Positions 1-9,453 of a stretch of DNA of 64,000 nt are shown here, one piece after another; within the stretch, counting starts at the first letter, position 1; every line of letters starts with the position of its first letter. The notes beneath the pieces are model-generated. The model saw only the letters and a list, made by a program, of their open reading frames with translations, was not told the origin of the DNA and made no database searches. The DNA is from Sphingobium bisphenolivorans (GTDB lineage Bacteria; Pseudomonadota; Alphaproteobacteria; Sphingomonadales; Sphingomonadaceae), in the NCBI RefSeq assembly GCF_000412635.1, contig NZ_ASTG01000005.1:210033-274032 (forward strand). Reading direction: 5' to 3'. The position numbers and the translations under genes are program-made.

Positions 1-613
1 GCAACTGCTTATATTGCTGCGGCGCCTGCGGCAGGGCGTAGAACTTCCCGGCATGAATTCGGCTCGGCACCAGAAAGTCGCGCGCGCCTTCGGGGCTGCT
101 CGCGGTCAGGATCGGTGTCGAATATTCGGTGAAGCCTGCCCCTTCCATCCGCCGGCGCATGTCGGAGATGATCTTGGTGCGCTTCACGATGTTCGCATGC
201 AGCGTCTCGCGCCGCAGGTCAAGGAAGCGGTAGCGCAGGCGGATATCCTCGGGATATTCCTGCTCGCCCGCCACCGGCAGCGGCAGCTCCGCAGCGGCGG
301 AGAGCACCGTCACGCTGTCGGCGACGATCTCGATCTCGCCGGTCGCCATCCGGGGATTGATCGCCTCGGCCGCGCGCGCGACCACCTTGCCTTCGATCGT
401 CACCACCGATTCGAGCCGCAGCGTCTCCAGCACCTTCAGCGGCCCGCTGTCCGCCTTCGCCACGATCTGGGTGATGCCATAATGATCGCGCAGGTCGACG
501 AACAGCACGCCGCCATGATCGCGCTTGCGATGGACCCAGCCGGAAACCCGCACGTCATTGCCCACCTCAGCCGTCGTGAGGGCGCCGCAGGTGTGGGTGC
601 GATAGGCGTGCAT
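1..613 (-). CDS. aspS: Aspartate-tRNA ligase, N-terminal part (cut by window edge)
   Basis: Attaches aspartate to tRNA-Asp in the cytoplasm. About 204 N-terminal residues are visible. They begin [12 protein letters not shown] and hold the OB-fold anticodon-binding domain ([18 protein letters not shown]) followed by the start of the class II catalytic core, with the motif-1 region [15 protein letters not shown] and the segment [11 protein letters not shown]. The ATG at 611-613 is the natural family start. The gene diverges from rnd, with a 129-base gap between the two start codons. The rest of the enzyme (usually about 590 residues) lies left of the window, so nothing can be said about its C-terminal half. 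Confidence 0.93.
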   Translation of the reverse strand, partial: MHAYRTHTCGALTTAEVGNDVRVSGWVHRKRDHGGVLFVDLRDHYGITQIVAKADSGPLKVLETLRLESVVTIEGKVVARAAEAINPRMATGEIEIVADSVTVLSAAAELPLPVAGEQEYPEDIRLRYRFLDLRRETLHANIVKRTKIISDMRRRMEGAGFTEYSTPILTASSPEGARDFLVPSRIHAGKFYALPQAPQQYKQL

Positions 614-742
614 GGCGTTTAGCTTCTTTCAGTTTCGTTTTACGGAAATGACAAATTGTTGAAGCCCCGCTATGGGCGGTCTTGTCGAATAGCGACGAGC
701 CCGCCGGGGAGCGGGCCAGCCCATAATAAGATCGAAGACCAT

Positions 743-1909
743 ATGCAAATCCATCCGCTGATTACTGACAGCAAGACTCTCGCCCAATTCTGCGCCCGTA
801 TCGCCAAATCGCCATACATTGCGGTCGATACCGAGTTCATGCGCGAAAACAGCTACTGGCCCGATCTCTGCCTCGTACAGGTCGCCGACTCCAACGAAGC
901 GGCCGCGATCGATCCCAAGGCGGCCGGCCTCGACCTGTCCCCGCTGCTCGACCTGATGGTCGACAATGAGGATGTGCTGAAGGTCTTTCACGCCGGCGGC
1001 CAGGACCTTGAGATCATCTACAATCTGACCGGCAAGACGCCGCACCCGATGTTCGACACGCAGATTGCGGCCATGGCGCTCGGCCTTGGCGAGCAGATCG
1101 GCTACGGCAATCTGGTCGATGCCTGGCTCGGCGTGCAGCTCGACAAGGGCGCACGCTTCACCGACTGGGCGCGCCGCCCGCTCGACAAGCGCCAGATCGA
1201 CTATGCGATCGGCGATGTCACCTATCTCATCCAGATTTTCCCCAAAATGCTGGAGGAACTGCGCCGCACCGGTCGGGGCGACTGGCTGGATCAGGAGATG
1301 GAGCGGATCAGTGACGCTTCCAATTATGAGAACAAGCCGGAGGATGCCTGGCAGCGCGTTCGCATCGCCAGCCGCAAGGCCGATGTTCTCGGTCGGTTGA
1401 AGGCGCTCGCCGCCTGGCGCGAGATCGAGGCCCAGGACAAGAATCTCCCCCGCGGCCGCATCGTCAAGGATGAGACGCTGGCCGACATCGCCAGCCACCC
1501 GCCGCGTGCGCAGGAGGATCTGGGCAAGGTGCGCGGCCTTTCCGCCACCTGGAAGACCAACGACATCGGCGCTCGCCTGATGCAGGCGCTTTCCAGCCAC
1601 AAGCCGCTTGGCAAGGAGGAAATGCCCGAGCGCGATCCCAAGCGCCCCGGCCTTGGCAAGGACGGTGCGCTGGTGGCGGACCTGCTCAAGCTGCTGCTCA
1701 AGATCCGGTCGCGCGACATCAACGTCGCCGCCCGCCTGATCGCCCGCAGCGACGATATCGACGCGCTGGCCGCCGGGGTGCGGGACGACCTCTCGATCCT
1801 GGAGGGCTGGCGCTATGAACAGTTCGGCCGCGATGCGGTCGATCTGGTGGAGGGCCGCCTTGCCTTTGCGGTCAGAAATGGCCGTCTCAAAATGACGCGC
1901 ACCGAATAG
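743..1909 (+). CDS. rnd: Ribonuclease D
   Basis: 3'-5' exoribonuclease that trims tRNA and other stable RNA precursors. The 388-residue protein has the DEDDy exonuclease domain (about residues 1-175): ExoI is DTEFMRE, ExoII is HAGGQDLEI and ExoIII is YAIGDVTYL with its Tyr. An HRDC domain follows at roughly 210-290 (RVRIASRKADVLGRLKAL). All four metal-binding acidic residues are present. I chose the ATG at 743 (MQIHPLITDS). The frame is open further upstream, but that stretch lies in the promoter space shared with aspS and has no family similarity. The I78 gene follows 11 bases after the stop, so the two probably share a transcript. Confidence 0.93.
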   Translation: MQIHPLITDSKTLAQFCARIAKSPYIAVDTEFMRENSYWPDLCLVQVADSNEAAAIDPKAAGLDLSPLLDLMVDNEDVLKVFHAGGQDLEIIYNLTGKTPHPMFDTQIAAMALGLGEQIGYGNLVDAWLGVQLDKGARFTDWARRPLDKRQIDYAIGDVTYLIQIFPKMLEELRRTGRGDWLDQEMERISDASNYENKPEDAWQRVRIASRKADVLGRLKALAAWREIEAQDKNLPRGRIVKDETLADIASHPPRAQEDLGKVRGLSATWKTNDIGARLMQALSSHKPLGKEEMPERDPKRPGLGKDGALVADLLKLLLKIRSRDINVAARLIARSDDIDALAAGVRDDLSILEGWRYEQFGRDAVDLVEGRLAFAVRNGRLKMTRTE

Positions 1910-1920
1910 GAGAGCAGCCG

Positions 1921-2217
1921 ATGCGGATAACGGCGATGATCCTTTTGCCTCTGCTGGCGGCTTGCTCGGGCATGCAGGACGACCGCCCTGCCATCCCGTC
2001 AGAGACGGGCGAAGGCTCTTGCCGGAACGAAGGGCTCGACGGCTTCATCGGCCAGACCGCCAGCGCCGATCTCGGCGCGCGGCTGCTCGACGCATCGAGG
2101 GCGCGGACCCTGCGCTGGGGCGCACCGGGCATGGCGATGACGATGGATTTTCGCGCCGACCGCCTCACCGTCAGCTATGATGAGAAAATGCTGATCACTT
2201 CCGCGCGCTGCGGCTGA
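1921..2217 (+). CDS. Peptidase inhibitor I78 family lipoprotein
   Basis: A 98-residue exported protein. It has a short signal peptide with the lipobox LLAAC, so it should be lipidated on Cys15. The mature part ends in the I78-type core: GQTASADLGARLLDASRA, then RTLRWGAPG and a C-terminal ARCG. I78 proteins resemble plant potato-type serine protease inhibitors, but most bacterial members have not been tested, so inhibition is a family inference. A clear Shine-Dalgarno sequence (GGAG) sits just upstream of the ATG. It lies close behind rnd and converges with the DUF418 gene. Confidence 0.8.
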   Translation: MRITAMILLPLLAACSGMQDDRPAIPSETGEGSCRNEGLDGFIGQTASADLGARLLDASRARTLRWGAPGMAMTMDFRADRLTVSYDEKMLITSARCG

Positions 2218-2230
2218 ACGCAAGCTCCCG

Positions 2231-3460
2231 TCAGGATCGTCCGGCGACGGAGCTCTGCAGGCTGGCTTCGAAAATCGCAGGGCGATTCCGACGGCGGAAC
2301 GGGATATCCAACCGCGCCTGCGCCCCCGCGCGCCATAGCCACTCCATCGGCCCCAGCAGGAAATAGCGCCGCCACCAGATCGCCAGCGGAACCTGCGCCA
2401 ACCCTGCCCCCAGTCCCAGCAGCACGGCTTCTTTCACGCCGATTGCGTCGCATAATCCCACGCCGAAATGATAGAATAGCGGCACAAGCAACAGTGATTG
2501 GCCGATGTAGAAGGTGAGGGAGAGCCGCCCCAACGCGCAGAATGGTTGAAGCAATTTGCGCATGGGGCCGCTCCACAATGTCCGGAACAGCAGCAGATAA
2601 GCGAAGCTGGTGAGTAGGTCGGTCCAGCTTTCGACCAGCAGTTTCTGCCTTGCCGCTTCCGTCTCCGTGCCGATCCATCCTCGTGGGAAATAGAGCTTGC
2701 TGGCGATCAGCGCAGCCATCGCTGCCCCCGCAAGCAGCAGCAGGCGGCGCATCGGCCAGGGCGCGAACGCGCCATCCTCGAAAAACCCTGTTCGGCCGAG
2801 GATCACGCCGATCAGCGCATAGCCGATCGTCTGAAGCGCGCGGCCCGACGCCAGCAGATAGGCCCATTTGTTCGCCTCGCCGGTCCAGGCATTCACCCGG
2901 ATCACATCCGCCAACGACCCTGTGGCATAGACATGCCCGGCAATGTCCGTCCCCATATTCTGCGCGTTCGCCTGGACCGGAGCCACCCCATGGACGAGGC
3001 CGACCAGCATGAACGGCTGCGCGAAGCAGAGAAGCGCCGCGGCCAGCAACAGCCGGCGCGGCCCGATTGCCAGCATCGGCAGCAGCAGCAGTCCCACGAT
3101 CGCCAGCGTCGTCAATATGTCGTCGCGATACAGAAGGCTATGGGCATACCCGATAGCCGCCAGCACGATCATCCGCCGGCCGGAGACAACGGTAGCGGCG
3201 CTGCGGGCGCCATTGAGTTGCCCGCTCGCGACCCTATGGCAGCTGAAGCCGAAGCAGATGGCGAGCAACGCGAACATCTTGCCCGCCAGGGCGCCATGGA
3301 TGCCGCTCTGCATCAGCGAAGTGATGGTGGGGCCGCCCGCCGTGCAGTCATAATGTTCCTGGACATGGACAAGCGCGATTCCGACCAGCGCCAAGCCGCG
3401 CAGGGCATCGACTGACCCTATCCTGTCAATGCTGCCGATGGGGCGACTGCCCACCACCAT
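2231..3460 (-). CDS. DUF418 family multi-pass membrane protein
   Basis: A 409-residue inner-membrane protein with about ten hydrophobic segments. Near the N terminus is the family signature IDRIGSVDALRGLALVGI, and the C-terminal half (GRLSLTFYIGQSLLLVPLFY and the following WWRRYFLLGPMEWLWR) is typical of DUF418. The family is distantly related to membrane acyltransferases (YeiB-like), but its substrate is unknown, so no reaction is assigned. The stop lies 13 bases from the convergent I78 gene. Confidence 0.85.
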   Translation of the reverse strand: MVVGSRPIGSIDRIGSVDALRGLALVGIALVHVQEHYDCTAGGPTITSLMQSGIHGALAGKMFALLAICFGFSCHRVASGQLNGARSAATVVSGRRMIVLAAIGYAHSLLYRDDILTTLAIVGLLLLPMLAIGPRRLLLAAALLCFAQPFMLVGLVHGVAPVQANAQNMGTDIAGHVYATGSLADVIRVNAWTGEANKWAYLLASGRALQTIGYALIGVILGRTGFFEDGAFAPWPMRRLLLLAGAAMAALIASKLYFPRGWIGTETEAARQKLLVESWTDLLTSFAYLLLFRTLWSGPMRKLLQPFCALGRLSLTFYIGQSLLLVPLFYHFGVGLCDAIGVKEAVLLGLGAGLAQVPLAIWWRRYFLLGPMEWLWRAGAQARLDIPFRRRNRPAIFEASLQSSVAGRS

Positions 3461-3578
3461 TGCGCCATCCCTCCGTCCCGACCCTGCGATTTTGCAGAAG
3501 CCAAGCGCGCGAAAGAATAGGCATTTTCAACGACGGGTTATGAACGGTACGCCTTTCAGGATCACCCGCGCCTTCCGC

Positions 3579-4277
3579 TCAACATTCCAGGCCGACCAGC
3601 ATGCCGCTGCCGATCCGGCCGACATGGCGCTTGCCGTCGATCTCCAGCCAGTCGGGGGTCACTTCCAGCCGGCGTCCGCGGATAGTGGTGCGCAGATGCT
3701 CCACCGCGATGCGGTTGCGCGCGACGATGCGCAGGATGGCGAGCCCATCTCCCCGCGCCGCCATCATGCTGTAGCGGTCGCCGCGCAGCAGGAAGTGCCA
3801 ACTGCCATCGCTCGGCATCCACTCATTGCCTTCGACCACCTGAACCGGCTCGCCATCGGCATCGCCCAGGCGGACGCTGATGCGGGTGGCGCCATTGCTC
3901 CGGCGCGGCGGCGCGAAGATCAGGATCGGCTCGCCCTCCAGAGTGAGCGGGATCGGCGTGTCCTTCAGCAGGCGCGAGCCGCCCAGGATCAGCGCCGGCA
4001 GATCAGGCGAAAAAGGCAGCCGGTCCCGCGCGAAATGGCGCTGGCGCACGACCGGGTTGGTGTGAAAGCCCTGGACCTGCATCGGGGTCAGCCGCCCCTC
4101 CTCCACCAGCCCGTGGCAAGTGGGGCAGAGCAAGGTCGCTCCGTTGCCGTCGGGCAGACGCAGATAGCGGTAGATGGTGACGCCGCAGCGCACGCAGGCA
4201 AAGCCGCAGGCCTGCCGAATATCCTCGCGCTGCTGCGCCGAAAGCTCCGACAGCGACGACATCACACGCAAGCCCAT
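3579..4277 (-). CDS. HNH-like zinc-binding protein of unknown role
   Basis: A 232-residue soluble protein. Residues about 20-60 form a zinc-finger-like region, CGFACVRCGVTIYRYL then LLCPTCHGLVEEG. The CxxC...CxxC spacing followed by His is the pattern seen in HNH endonuclease folds, but a full catalytic His-Asn-His set is not evident, so nuclease activity is doubtful. The remainder is rich in beta strands (RISVRLGDADGEPVQVVEGN, RIAVEHLRTTIRGRRLEV) and I do not recognise it. The ATG at 4277 is preceded by AGGGA; a second ATG five codons later is possible. Confidence 0.6.
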   Translation of the reverse strand: MGLRVMSSLSELSAQQREDIRQACGFACVRCGVTIYRYLRLPDGNGATLLCPTCHGLVEEGRLTPMQVQGFHTNPVVRQRHFARDRLPFSPDLPALILGGSRLLKDTPIPLTLEGEPILIFAPPRRSNGATRISVRLGDADGEPVQVVEGNEWMPSDGSWHFLLRGDRYSMMAARGDGLAILRIVARNRIAVEHLRTTIRGRRLEVTPDWLEIDGKRHVGRIGSGMLVGLEC

Positions 4278-4427
4278 GCACGAAGATCCCTTGCAAGCAC
4301 CCGTCCGCGCGAAGCGCGCCGACGTGCCGTTCAGCGTCCTTCCTGCTGGCGGGGTGCTCTCAAAGGCCCCTTATGTTGACCATCGTTGCCGTAAAAACGA
4401 TCAAGTCAAGCAGAACCGCCAAATCCT

Positions 4428-4814
4428 CTATCGCTGGGGCAGCAGGTCCAGATTGCGCGATGCCGCAATGTCGCGGATTCGGCCTGGCCGCGGCATCGAC
4501 CGGATCGCAATTTCCGCTACGTCTCCCGCGCTGAACAGCTCGACATTGCCGACATCGAAAATACGCTGTCCCAATGTCTGGGTAATGCGGACGCTGCGGA
4601 TGCTCGACAGCGCGATTTCGGTCCGCTGTTTCGACAAGAGGCCGCGTTCCATCAGCACCTCCCGATCGCTGAGCGCCAGCCGCTCGCCCTTGGCCATGAT
4701 CCACCAGACGGTGATCGCCACTATGCCGATCACCGAAATGAGCAGCAGCAGGAACAGGAAGGGATGCGCCCGGAACATCGCCGGATGCTCATCATACAGC
4801 CAGCCCGTGCTCAT
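4428..4814 (-). CDS. PH-domain membrane protein (bPH2/DUF304-like)
   Basis: A 128-residue protein with one strong membrane segment (about residues 17-42, FLFLLLLISVIGIVAITVWW) followed by a small bacterial pleckstrin-homology-like domain. The pattern LALSDREVLMERGLLSKQRTEIALSSIRSVRITQ then VGNVELFSAGD is characteristic of bPH2 proteins. These are presumed to act in envelope or membrane-protein organisation; no specific function is known. It lies downstream of lepA in the same orientation, 224 bases after the lepA stop. Confidence 0.75.
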   Translation of the reverse strand: MSTGWLYDEHPAMFRAHPFLFLLLLISVIGIVAITVWWIMAKGERLALSDREVLMERGLLSKQRTEIALSSIRSVRITQTLGQRIFDVGNVELFSAGDVAEIAIRSMPRPGRIRDIAASRNLDLLPQR

Positions 4815-5038
4815 TCTGCCTCCTGCTCATGACCGGGTGCATTGATCATGGAAGGCGCGTCGAGGTCAAGAAAGGCCGCACCGCAAATGGCTGCTTTTAC
4901 ATCAACGCGGGCGTTGAAGCCAAGATGGCGCCACTGCACAACGCCGTTCGGATGATGCTCGCCCTCGCCGCCGGCGAACTCAGCGAGGAGGAAACCGTCG
5001 CCTGGTTCCGCGACCATGTGGCGGCGGCGGAGCAGGCT

Positions 5039-6844
5039 TCAGCTCTCATCCCCCATGCGCAGCGCGGCGATGAAGGCCTCCTGCGGAATCTGCACGCTGC
5101 CATATTCGCGCATCCGCTTCTTGCCCTCTTTCTGCTTCTCCAGCAGCTTTTTCTTGCGGGTGATGTCGCCGCCATAGCATTTGGCGGTCACATCCTTGCG
5201 CATCGCCGCGATCGTCTCGCGCGCGATCACCTTGCCGCCGATCGCCGCCTGGATCGGGATCTTGAACAGGTGGCGGGGGATCAGGTCCTTCAAGCGCTCG
5301 CACATATGCCGCCCGCGCGCTTCCGCGGCGCTGCGGTGAACGATCATGCTCAGCGCATCGACCGGCTCATTATTGACGAGGATGCTCATCTTGACCAGGT
5401 CGCCCTCGCGCGTGCCGATCTGGTGATAGTCGAAGCTCGCATAGCCACGGCTGATCGACTTCAGCCGGTCATAGAAATCGAACACCACCTCATTGAGCGG
5501 CAGTTCATAGGTCACCTGCGCACGCCCGCCGACATAGGTCAGGTTCTTCTGTATGCCGCGCCGATCCTGGCAGAGCTTCAGGATCGACCCCAGATATTCG
5601 TCGGGGCAGTAGATCACCGCCTCGATCCAAGGCTCCTCGATCATCTCGATATGGTTCGGATCGGGCATGTCAGCGGGATTGTGCAGATGGCGCACCGTCC
5701 CGTCCTTCATATGCATCTCATAAACCACCGAGGGGGCGGTGGTGATGAGGTCCAGATCATATTCGCGCGTCAACCGCTCCTGGATGATCTCCAGATGCAG
5801 CAGCCCCAGGAAACCGCAGCGGAAGCCGAAGCCGAGCGCGGCCGACGTCTCCATCTCGAAGGAGAAGGACGCGTCGTTCAGCCGCAGCTTGGAAATCGAA
5901 TCGCGCAGCTTCTCGAAATCATTGGCATCGACCGGGAAGAGCCCGCAGAACACCACCGGCTGCACTTCCTTGAAACCCGGCAGCGGATTGGCCGCCGGAT
6001 TCTTGACTGTGGTGATGGTATCGCCGACGCGGGTCTGGCTGATGTCCTTGATCTGCGCAGTGATGAAGCCGATCTCGCCGGGGCCAAGCTCGGGCAGGGC
6101 CTCGATCTTGGGCCGCATGCAGCCGACGCGGTCGATCAGATGCTCGGTGCCGCCGATCATGAACTTGATGTTCTGGCCCTTCTTGATGACGCCGTTGACG
6201 ACGCGCACCAAAATCACGACGCCCAGATAAGGATCGTACCAGCTGTCGACCAGCATCGCCTCCAGCGGCGCATTCCGATCACCCTTGGGCGGAGGGATCT
6301 TCGCGACGATGGCTTCCAGCACCTCGTCGATGCCTATGCCGGACTTGGCGCTCGCCAGCACCGCTTCCGACGCGTCGAGGCCGATCACCTCCTCGATTTC
6401 CGCGCGAACCTTTTCCGGTTCGGCGGCGGGCAGGTCGATCTTGTTCAGGACGGGCACGATCTCATGATCATGCTCGATCGACTGATAGACGTTAGCCAGC
6501 GTCTGCGCTTCCACCCCCTGTGCGGCGTCCACCACCAGCAGCGCGCCCTCGCAAGCTGCCAGCGAGCGGCTGACCTCATAGGCGAAGTCGACATGGCCCG
6601 GCGTGTCCATGAGGTTGAGTTCATAGGTTTCGCCATTCTTCGCGACATAATCCAGGCGCACCGTCTGCGCCTTGATGGTGATGCCCCGCTCCTTCTCGAT
6701 ATCCATATTATCGAGCACCTGCGCGCTCATCTCCCGGTCGGTGAGGCCGCCGGTGCGCTGGATCAGCCGGTCGGCCAGCGTCGACTTGCCATGGTCGATA
6801 TGGGCGATGATCGAAAAGTTGCGGATATGCGAAAGGTCGGTCAT
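5039..6844 (-). CDS. lepA: Elongation factor 4 (LepA back-translocase)
   Basis: Ribosome-dependent GTPase that can move tRNAs backward on the ribosome and helps translation under ionic stress. The 601-residue protein is full length. The G1 P-loop is [14 protein letters not shown] near the N terminus, G2 is [11 protein letters not shown]3 is MDTPGHVDF and G4 is VLNKIDLP. The LepA-specific C-terminal region [22 protein letters not shown] is intact. The start [20 protein letters not shown] is the usual one. The divergent CsgG-like gene begins 187 bases away. Confidence 0.97.
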   Translation of the reverse strand: MTDLSHIRNFSIIAHIDHGKSTLADRLIQRTGGLTDREMSAQVLDNMDIEKERGITIKAQTVRLDYVAKNGETYELNLMDTPGHVDFAYEVSRSLAACEGALLVVDAAQGVEAQTLANVYQSIEHDHEIVPVLNKIDLPAAEPEKVRAEIEEVIGLDASEAVLASAKSGIGIDEVLEAIVAKIPPPKGDRNAPLEAMLVDSWYDPYLGVVILVRVVNGVIKKGQNIKFMIGGTEHLIDRVGCMRPKIEALPELGPGEIGFITAQIKDISQTRVGDTITTVKNPAANPLPGFKEVQPVVFCGLFPVDANDFEKLRDSISKLRLNDASFSFEMETSAALGFGFRCGFLGLLHLEIIQERLTREYDLDLITTAPSVVYEMHMKDGTVRHLHNPADMPDPNHIEMIEEPWIEAVIYCPDEYLGSILKLCQDRRGIQKNLTYVGGRAQVTYELPLNEVVFDFYDRLKSISRGYASFDYHQIGTREGDLVKMSILVNNEPVDALSMIVHRSAAEARGRHMCERLKDLIPRHLFKIPIQAAIGGKVIARETIAAMRKDVTAKCYGGDITRKKKLLEKQKEGKKRMREYGSVQIPQEAFIAALRMGDES

Positions 6845-6940
6845 GGCCCGCGCCGATAGCAGCCATTTGCGCCCCTGTCAGCAGCGCTCGCGCGGCGTCG
6901 GCGCACTCTTGGTAATCAGGACGATATCCATTCGCTTCGC

Positions 6941-6968
6941 TTGAATGGTACCGCTGTTGTGCTAGACC
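6941..6968 (+). promoter_or_regulatory. Possible sigma70-type promoter of the CsgG-like gene
   Basis: TTGAAT at 6941-6946 and TAGACC at 6963-6968 are separated by 16 bases and lie about 65 bases ahead of the ATG at 7032. The spacing fits, but the -10 is a weak match, so this is only a candidate. Confidence 0.35.
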
Positions 6969-7031
6969 CTTGCCCGGATAACGGGGCGCCAAACACAGAA
7001 AGATTTTTGGCAACATTCAGGGGTGCATGAC

Positions 7032-7802
7032 ATGCGTGTTTTCACGAAGCTCGTTGCTGCCGCAGCCGGTCTGGCTGTAGCGGCTTCTCCGGCAGCGGCC
7101 GCCGACAAGGGATCGTCCGCCCGCCAGCAGCAGGCCAAGAAAACGGCCGAAATCCCTCACTGCACCCGCCGCCTCGGGACGGTCGCCATTGTCGAGCCCG
7201 ACAATCAGTGGTGGCGTGAACTGAACCTTGGCAGCCCGGAGGCGATCCTCAAGGTCTTCATCCAGCAGTCCGGCTGCTTCGGCATCGTCAACCGCGGCCG
7301 CGCGATGGCAAGCCGCAACATGGAGCGCGCGATGGCTGACTCCGGTGAATTGCAGGCCGGCTCCAATCTCGGCAAGGGTCAGGTGAAGGCGGCGGATTAT
7401 TATCTGCAGCCCGACATCGTCTCCTCCAACAAGAATAGCGGCGGTAACGCGCTTGGCGGCATGCTCGGCGGCTTCCTCGGCGGCCGGACGCTCGGCGCAC
7501 TGGCCGGCGGCATCTCGATCAAGAAGAGCGAGGCGAACGTTACGCTGTCGATCGTCAACGCCCGCACGACCGAGGAAGAGGCGCTGACGGAAGGCTATTC
7601 CCGCAAGTCGGACCTCAGCTTCGGCGGTGGCGGCGGCGCTGGCTGGTGGGGCGGTTTGGCGGCGGTCGGTGGTGGCGGCTACCAGAACACCGAAATCGGC
7701 CAGGTCATCGTGCTCGCCTATCTGGACGCTTACACCAAGCTGGTCACCCAGTTGGGGGGCCTGCCCGCCAACGCGGCGGCAGCCGCGCCCCGCGCCCAGT
7801 AA
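7032..7802 (+). CDS. CsgG/HfaB-like secreted protein
   Basis: A 256-residue exported protein. A Sec signal peptide (MRVFTKLVAAAAGLAVAASP) ends near an Ala-rich cleavage site. The mature part resembles the CsgG/HfaB family: VAIVEPDNQWWRELN, LKVFIQQSGCFGIVNRGRAM and a central glycine-rich segment GGMLGGFLGGRTLGALAGG. CsgG forms outer-membrane secretion channels for curli, but no curli genes are nearby and there is no lipobox Cys, so pore formation is uncertain. I prefer ATG 7032 to an in-frame GTG at 7023 because AGGGG at 7018-7022 is correctly spaced only for the ATG. A terminator follows. Confidence 0.75.
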   Translation: MRVFTKLVAAAAGLAVAASPAAAADKGSSARQQQAKKTAEIPHCTRRLGTVAIVEPDNQWWRELNLGSPEAILKVFIQQSGCFGIVNRGRAMASRNMERAMADSGELQAGSNLGKGQVKAADYYLQPDIVSSNKNSGGNALGGMLGGFLGGRTLGALAGGISIKKSEANVTLSIVNARTTEEEALTEGYSRKSDLSFGGGGGAGWWGGLAAVGGGGYQNTEIGQVIVLAYLDAYTKLVTQLGGLPANAAAAAPRAQ

Positions 7803-7826
7803 GCGGACAAGCCTCAGTCTCGAAAG

Positions 7827-7856
7827 GCGTTGCCGATCTGTCGGCAGCGCTCTTTT
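7827..7856 (+). terminator. Rho-independent terminator after the CsgG-like gene
   Basis: GCGTTGCCGA at 7827-7836 region pairs with TCGGCAGCGC (7841-7850) with one G-U pair, followed by TCTTTT. It lies between the convergent CsgG-like and acyltransferase genes. Confidence 0.7.
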
Positions 7857-8893
7857 CACGTCCGGCCGGACAGAGGCTCTCCAACAGGCGAACTCCGGCG
7901 CTCTCGCCACCAGCCCAATATCGCCTCCCCGGCCGGACGCTCGACCAGCCGGTTGATCGCTGTGCCGAGCGTCAGCGCCACCAGGAAAGCTGCTACAAAA
8001 CTAGCCCAAGGGCTGTAGCCCGCCTGCGCCATCTTCAGCATCACGACGAAGCCGACATGCTGGTGGATGAGGTAGAAGGAATAGCTGATCCCGCCCATCC
8101 ACAACAGCGGCCGCACGCTCAGGAAACGCAGCCTCCCCCGGATCAGCGCTGCGAACATTACCAGCATGATGACGGCAGCCAGCGTGATGTCCCAGCTGTC
8201 GATCGTCGCCACAGAGAGCAGCGCCGCTCCGGCATAGGGTGCCTGCCGCCGCCAGCTGCGCTGCCCCGCCCAAATGCGATAGGCCAGCATGCCGATCATG
8301 AAGAAGGGCAGATAGCGCAGCACCAGCAGCATGACGACCCGCTCGGGCATGGCGGGCCACAGCCAATAGAGCCAGCGCACCGCCAGCCAGCCGAGCAGCA
8401 CGCGCTCGATGCGCTTGAGGCCCGCCCATCGCCAGATCGCCGCCATGCAGAGATAAAAGGCGATCTCAACCGTCAGCGTCCAGTAGGCGCCGTCCACTTC
8501 GGGGAGGAAGGCAAAGCCCTGCAGCATCGTCACATTGGCCAGGATCGCGCCCGGCCCGATCAGCAGTTGCGACATGCGGGCCAGATATTCGATCGCAAGC
8601 GTCATCAGCATCGCGGCGAGATAGGCCGGGTAAAGCCGTGCCGCGCGACGAACGGCGAAATCCGCCACGTTCCCGATTCGCTCCAGCGTGAAGAAGATCG
8701 CAAAACCCGAGATGGCGAAGAACAGCAACACCCGGTAATTGCCGCCCGGAAAACTGAACGGCACATGCGCGGCCTGCGGAAACAGCTCATGAAAGCGCGT
8801 CGAATAATGGAAGACCAGCACGCATAGCGCACCGATACCACGCAGCGCGTCCAGTTCCGTCAGTCGGTTGCGGAAACGGTGCGACCCATCCAT
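7856..8893 (-). CDS. Acyltransferase 3 family membrane protein
   Basis: A 345-residue integral membrane protein with about ten hydrophobic segments. The opening RNRLTELDALRGIGALCVLV then HYSTRF is the acyltransferase-3 signature with its conserved Arg and His. It probably O-acylates a surface polysaccharide or similar carbohydrate, using cytoplasmic acyl donors; the substrate cannot be read from the sequence. I start at ATG 8893 (MDGSHRFRNRL), since an earlier in-frame start adds 26 residues ahead of the conserved block. It stands alone, convergent with the CsgG-like gene. Confidence 0.85.
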   Translation of the reverse strand: MDGSHRFRNRLTELDALRGIGALCVLVFHYSTRFHELFPQAAHVPFSFPGGNYRVLLFFAISGFAIFFTLERIGNVADFAVRRAARLYPAYLAAMLMTLAIEYLARMSQLLIGPGAILANVTMLQGFAFLPEVDGAYWTLTVEIAFYLCMAAIWRWAGLKRIERVLLGWLAVRWLYWLWPAMPERVVMLLVLRYLPFFMIGMLAYRIWAGQRSWRRQAPYAGAALLSVATIDSWDITLAAVIMLVMFAALIRGRLRFLSVRPLLWMGGISYSFYLIHQHVGFVVMLKMAQAGYSPWASFVAAFLVALTLGTAINRLVERPAGEAILGWWRERRSSPVGEPLSGRT

Positions 8894-9453
8894 GCGCGCT
8901 GCATAGCAACCAACCAGCAACAATTCAGTTAATATCGTGGTTAACCAAGGGAATGGAACGGTTCCCTTCAACAGGGGGAACCAAGCAGACGCGGAGATCG
9001 GGCAGAAGCCTGAATGCCGCTAAGTCCTTCCCCCGGTTCGTCCATGTCGACGAATAAGGATCGCGCGCGCCGTTGTGCGCGTGCTCCGACCGGCTCAGCA
9101 CAGTCAGGATGGAGCAGGCGGCAGAACGAAATCGACTTAGCTGCCATTGCCTCACCGTCACCCCGGGCTCGACCCGGGGTCCCGCTTCTCTTCAAAATCT
9201 GCCCCCGCCTAAGAAGCGAACCCGGAGCAGGCCCGGGGGTGACGGAGTAGGAAGTGCCTGCAAACACCCGTCGCCGCCCTTCCCGCCAAGGCGGCAATCC
9301 ATCTCCCCCATCTGGATCCTGAGCTGCGCCTGTAGATGCACCCCCAGGCCCTCGCGATCCTCGCCGCAAAAAAAATCCGCCAATTGCCCATATGCGCGGA
9401 ATGCGCCATTTTGCCGCATCCTCCTCCCTGCCCCTTCGCAAGGACCATGACTC
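8894..9453. other. Gene-free interval with an inverted repeat
   Basis: About 560 bases between the acyltransferase start and the DUF1993 gene. All three frames on both strands contain only short open stretches with arbitrary-looking translations. The one structured element seen is the REP-like inverted repeat at 9156-9244. The left part should contain the acyltransferase promoter, but no clear -35/-10 pair was found. Confidence 0.6.
9156..9244. repeat. REP-like GC-rich inverted repeat
   Basis: The left arm begins CGTCACCCCGGGCTCGACCC at 9156. The right arm, ending CCCGGGGGTGACG at 9244, is its imperfect reverse complement; about 30 bases pair on each side of a 25-base centre. The outer arms also have the CCCGGG...CCCGGGG internal palindrome typical of short dispersed intergenic repeats in sphingomonads. 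Copies elsewhere in the genome are expected but cannot be seen here. Confidence 0.6.

Noticed and set aside
4829..6859. 676-codon open frame on the plus strand
   Set aside because: Most of it is exactly antisense to lepA. Only the first part (before 5,039) has any coding character, listed as a weak finding.
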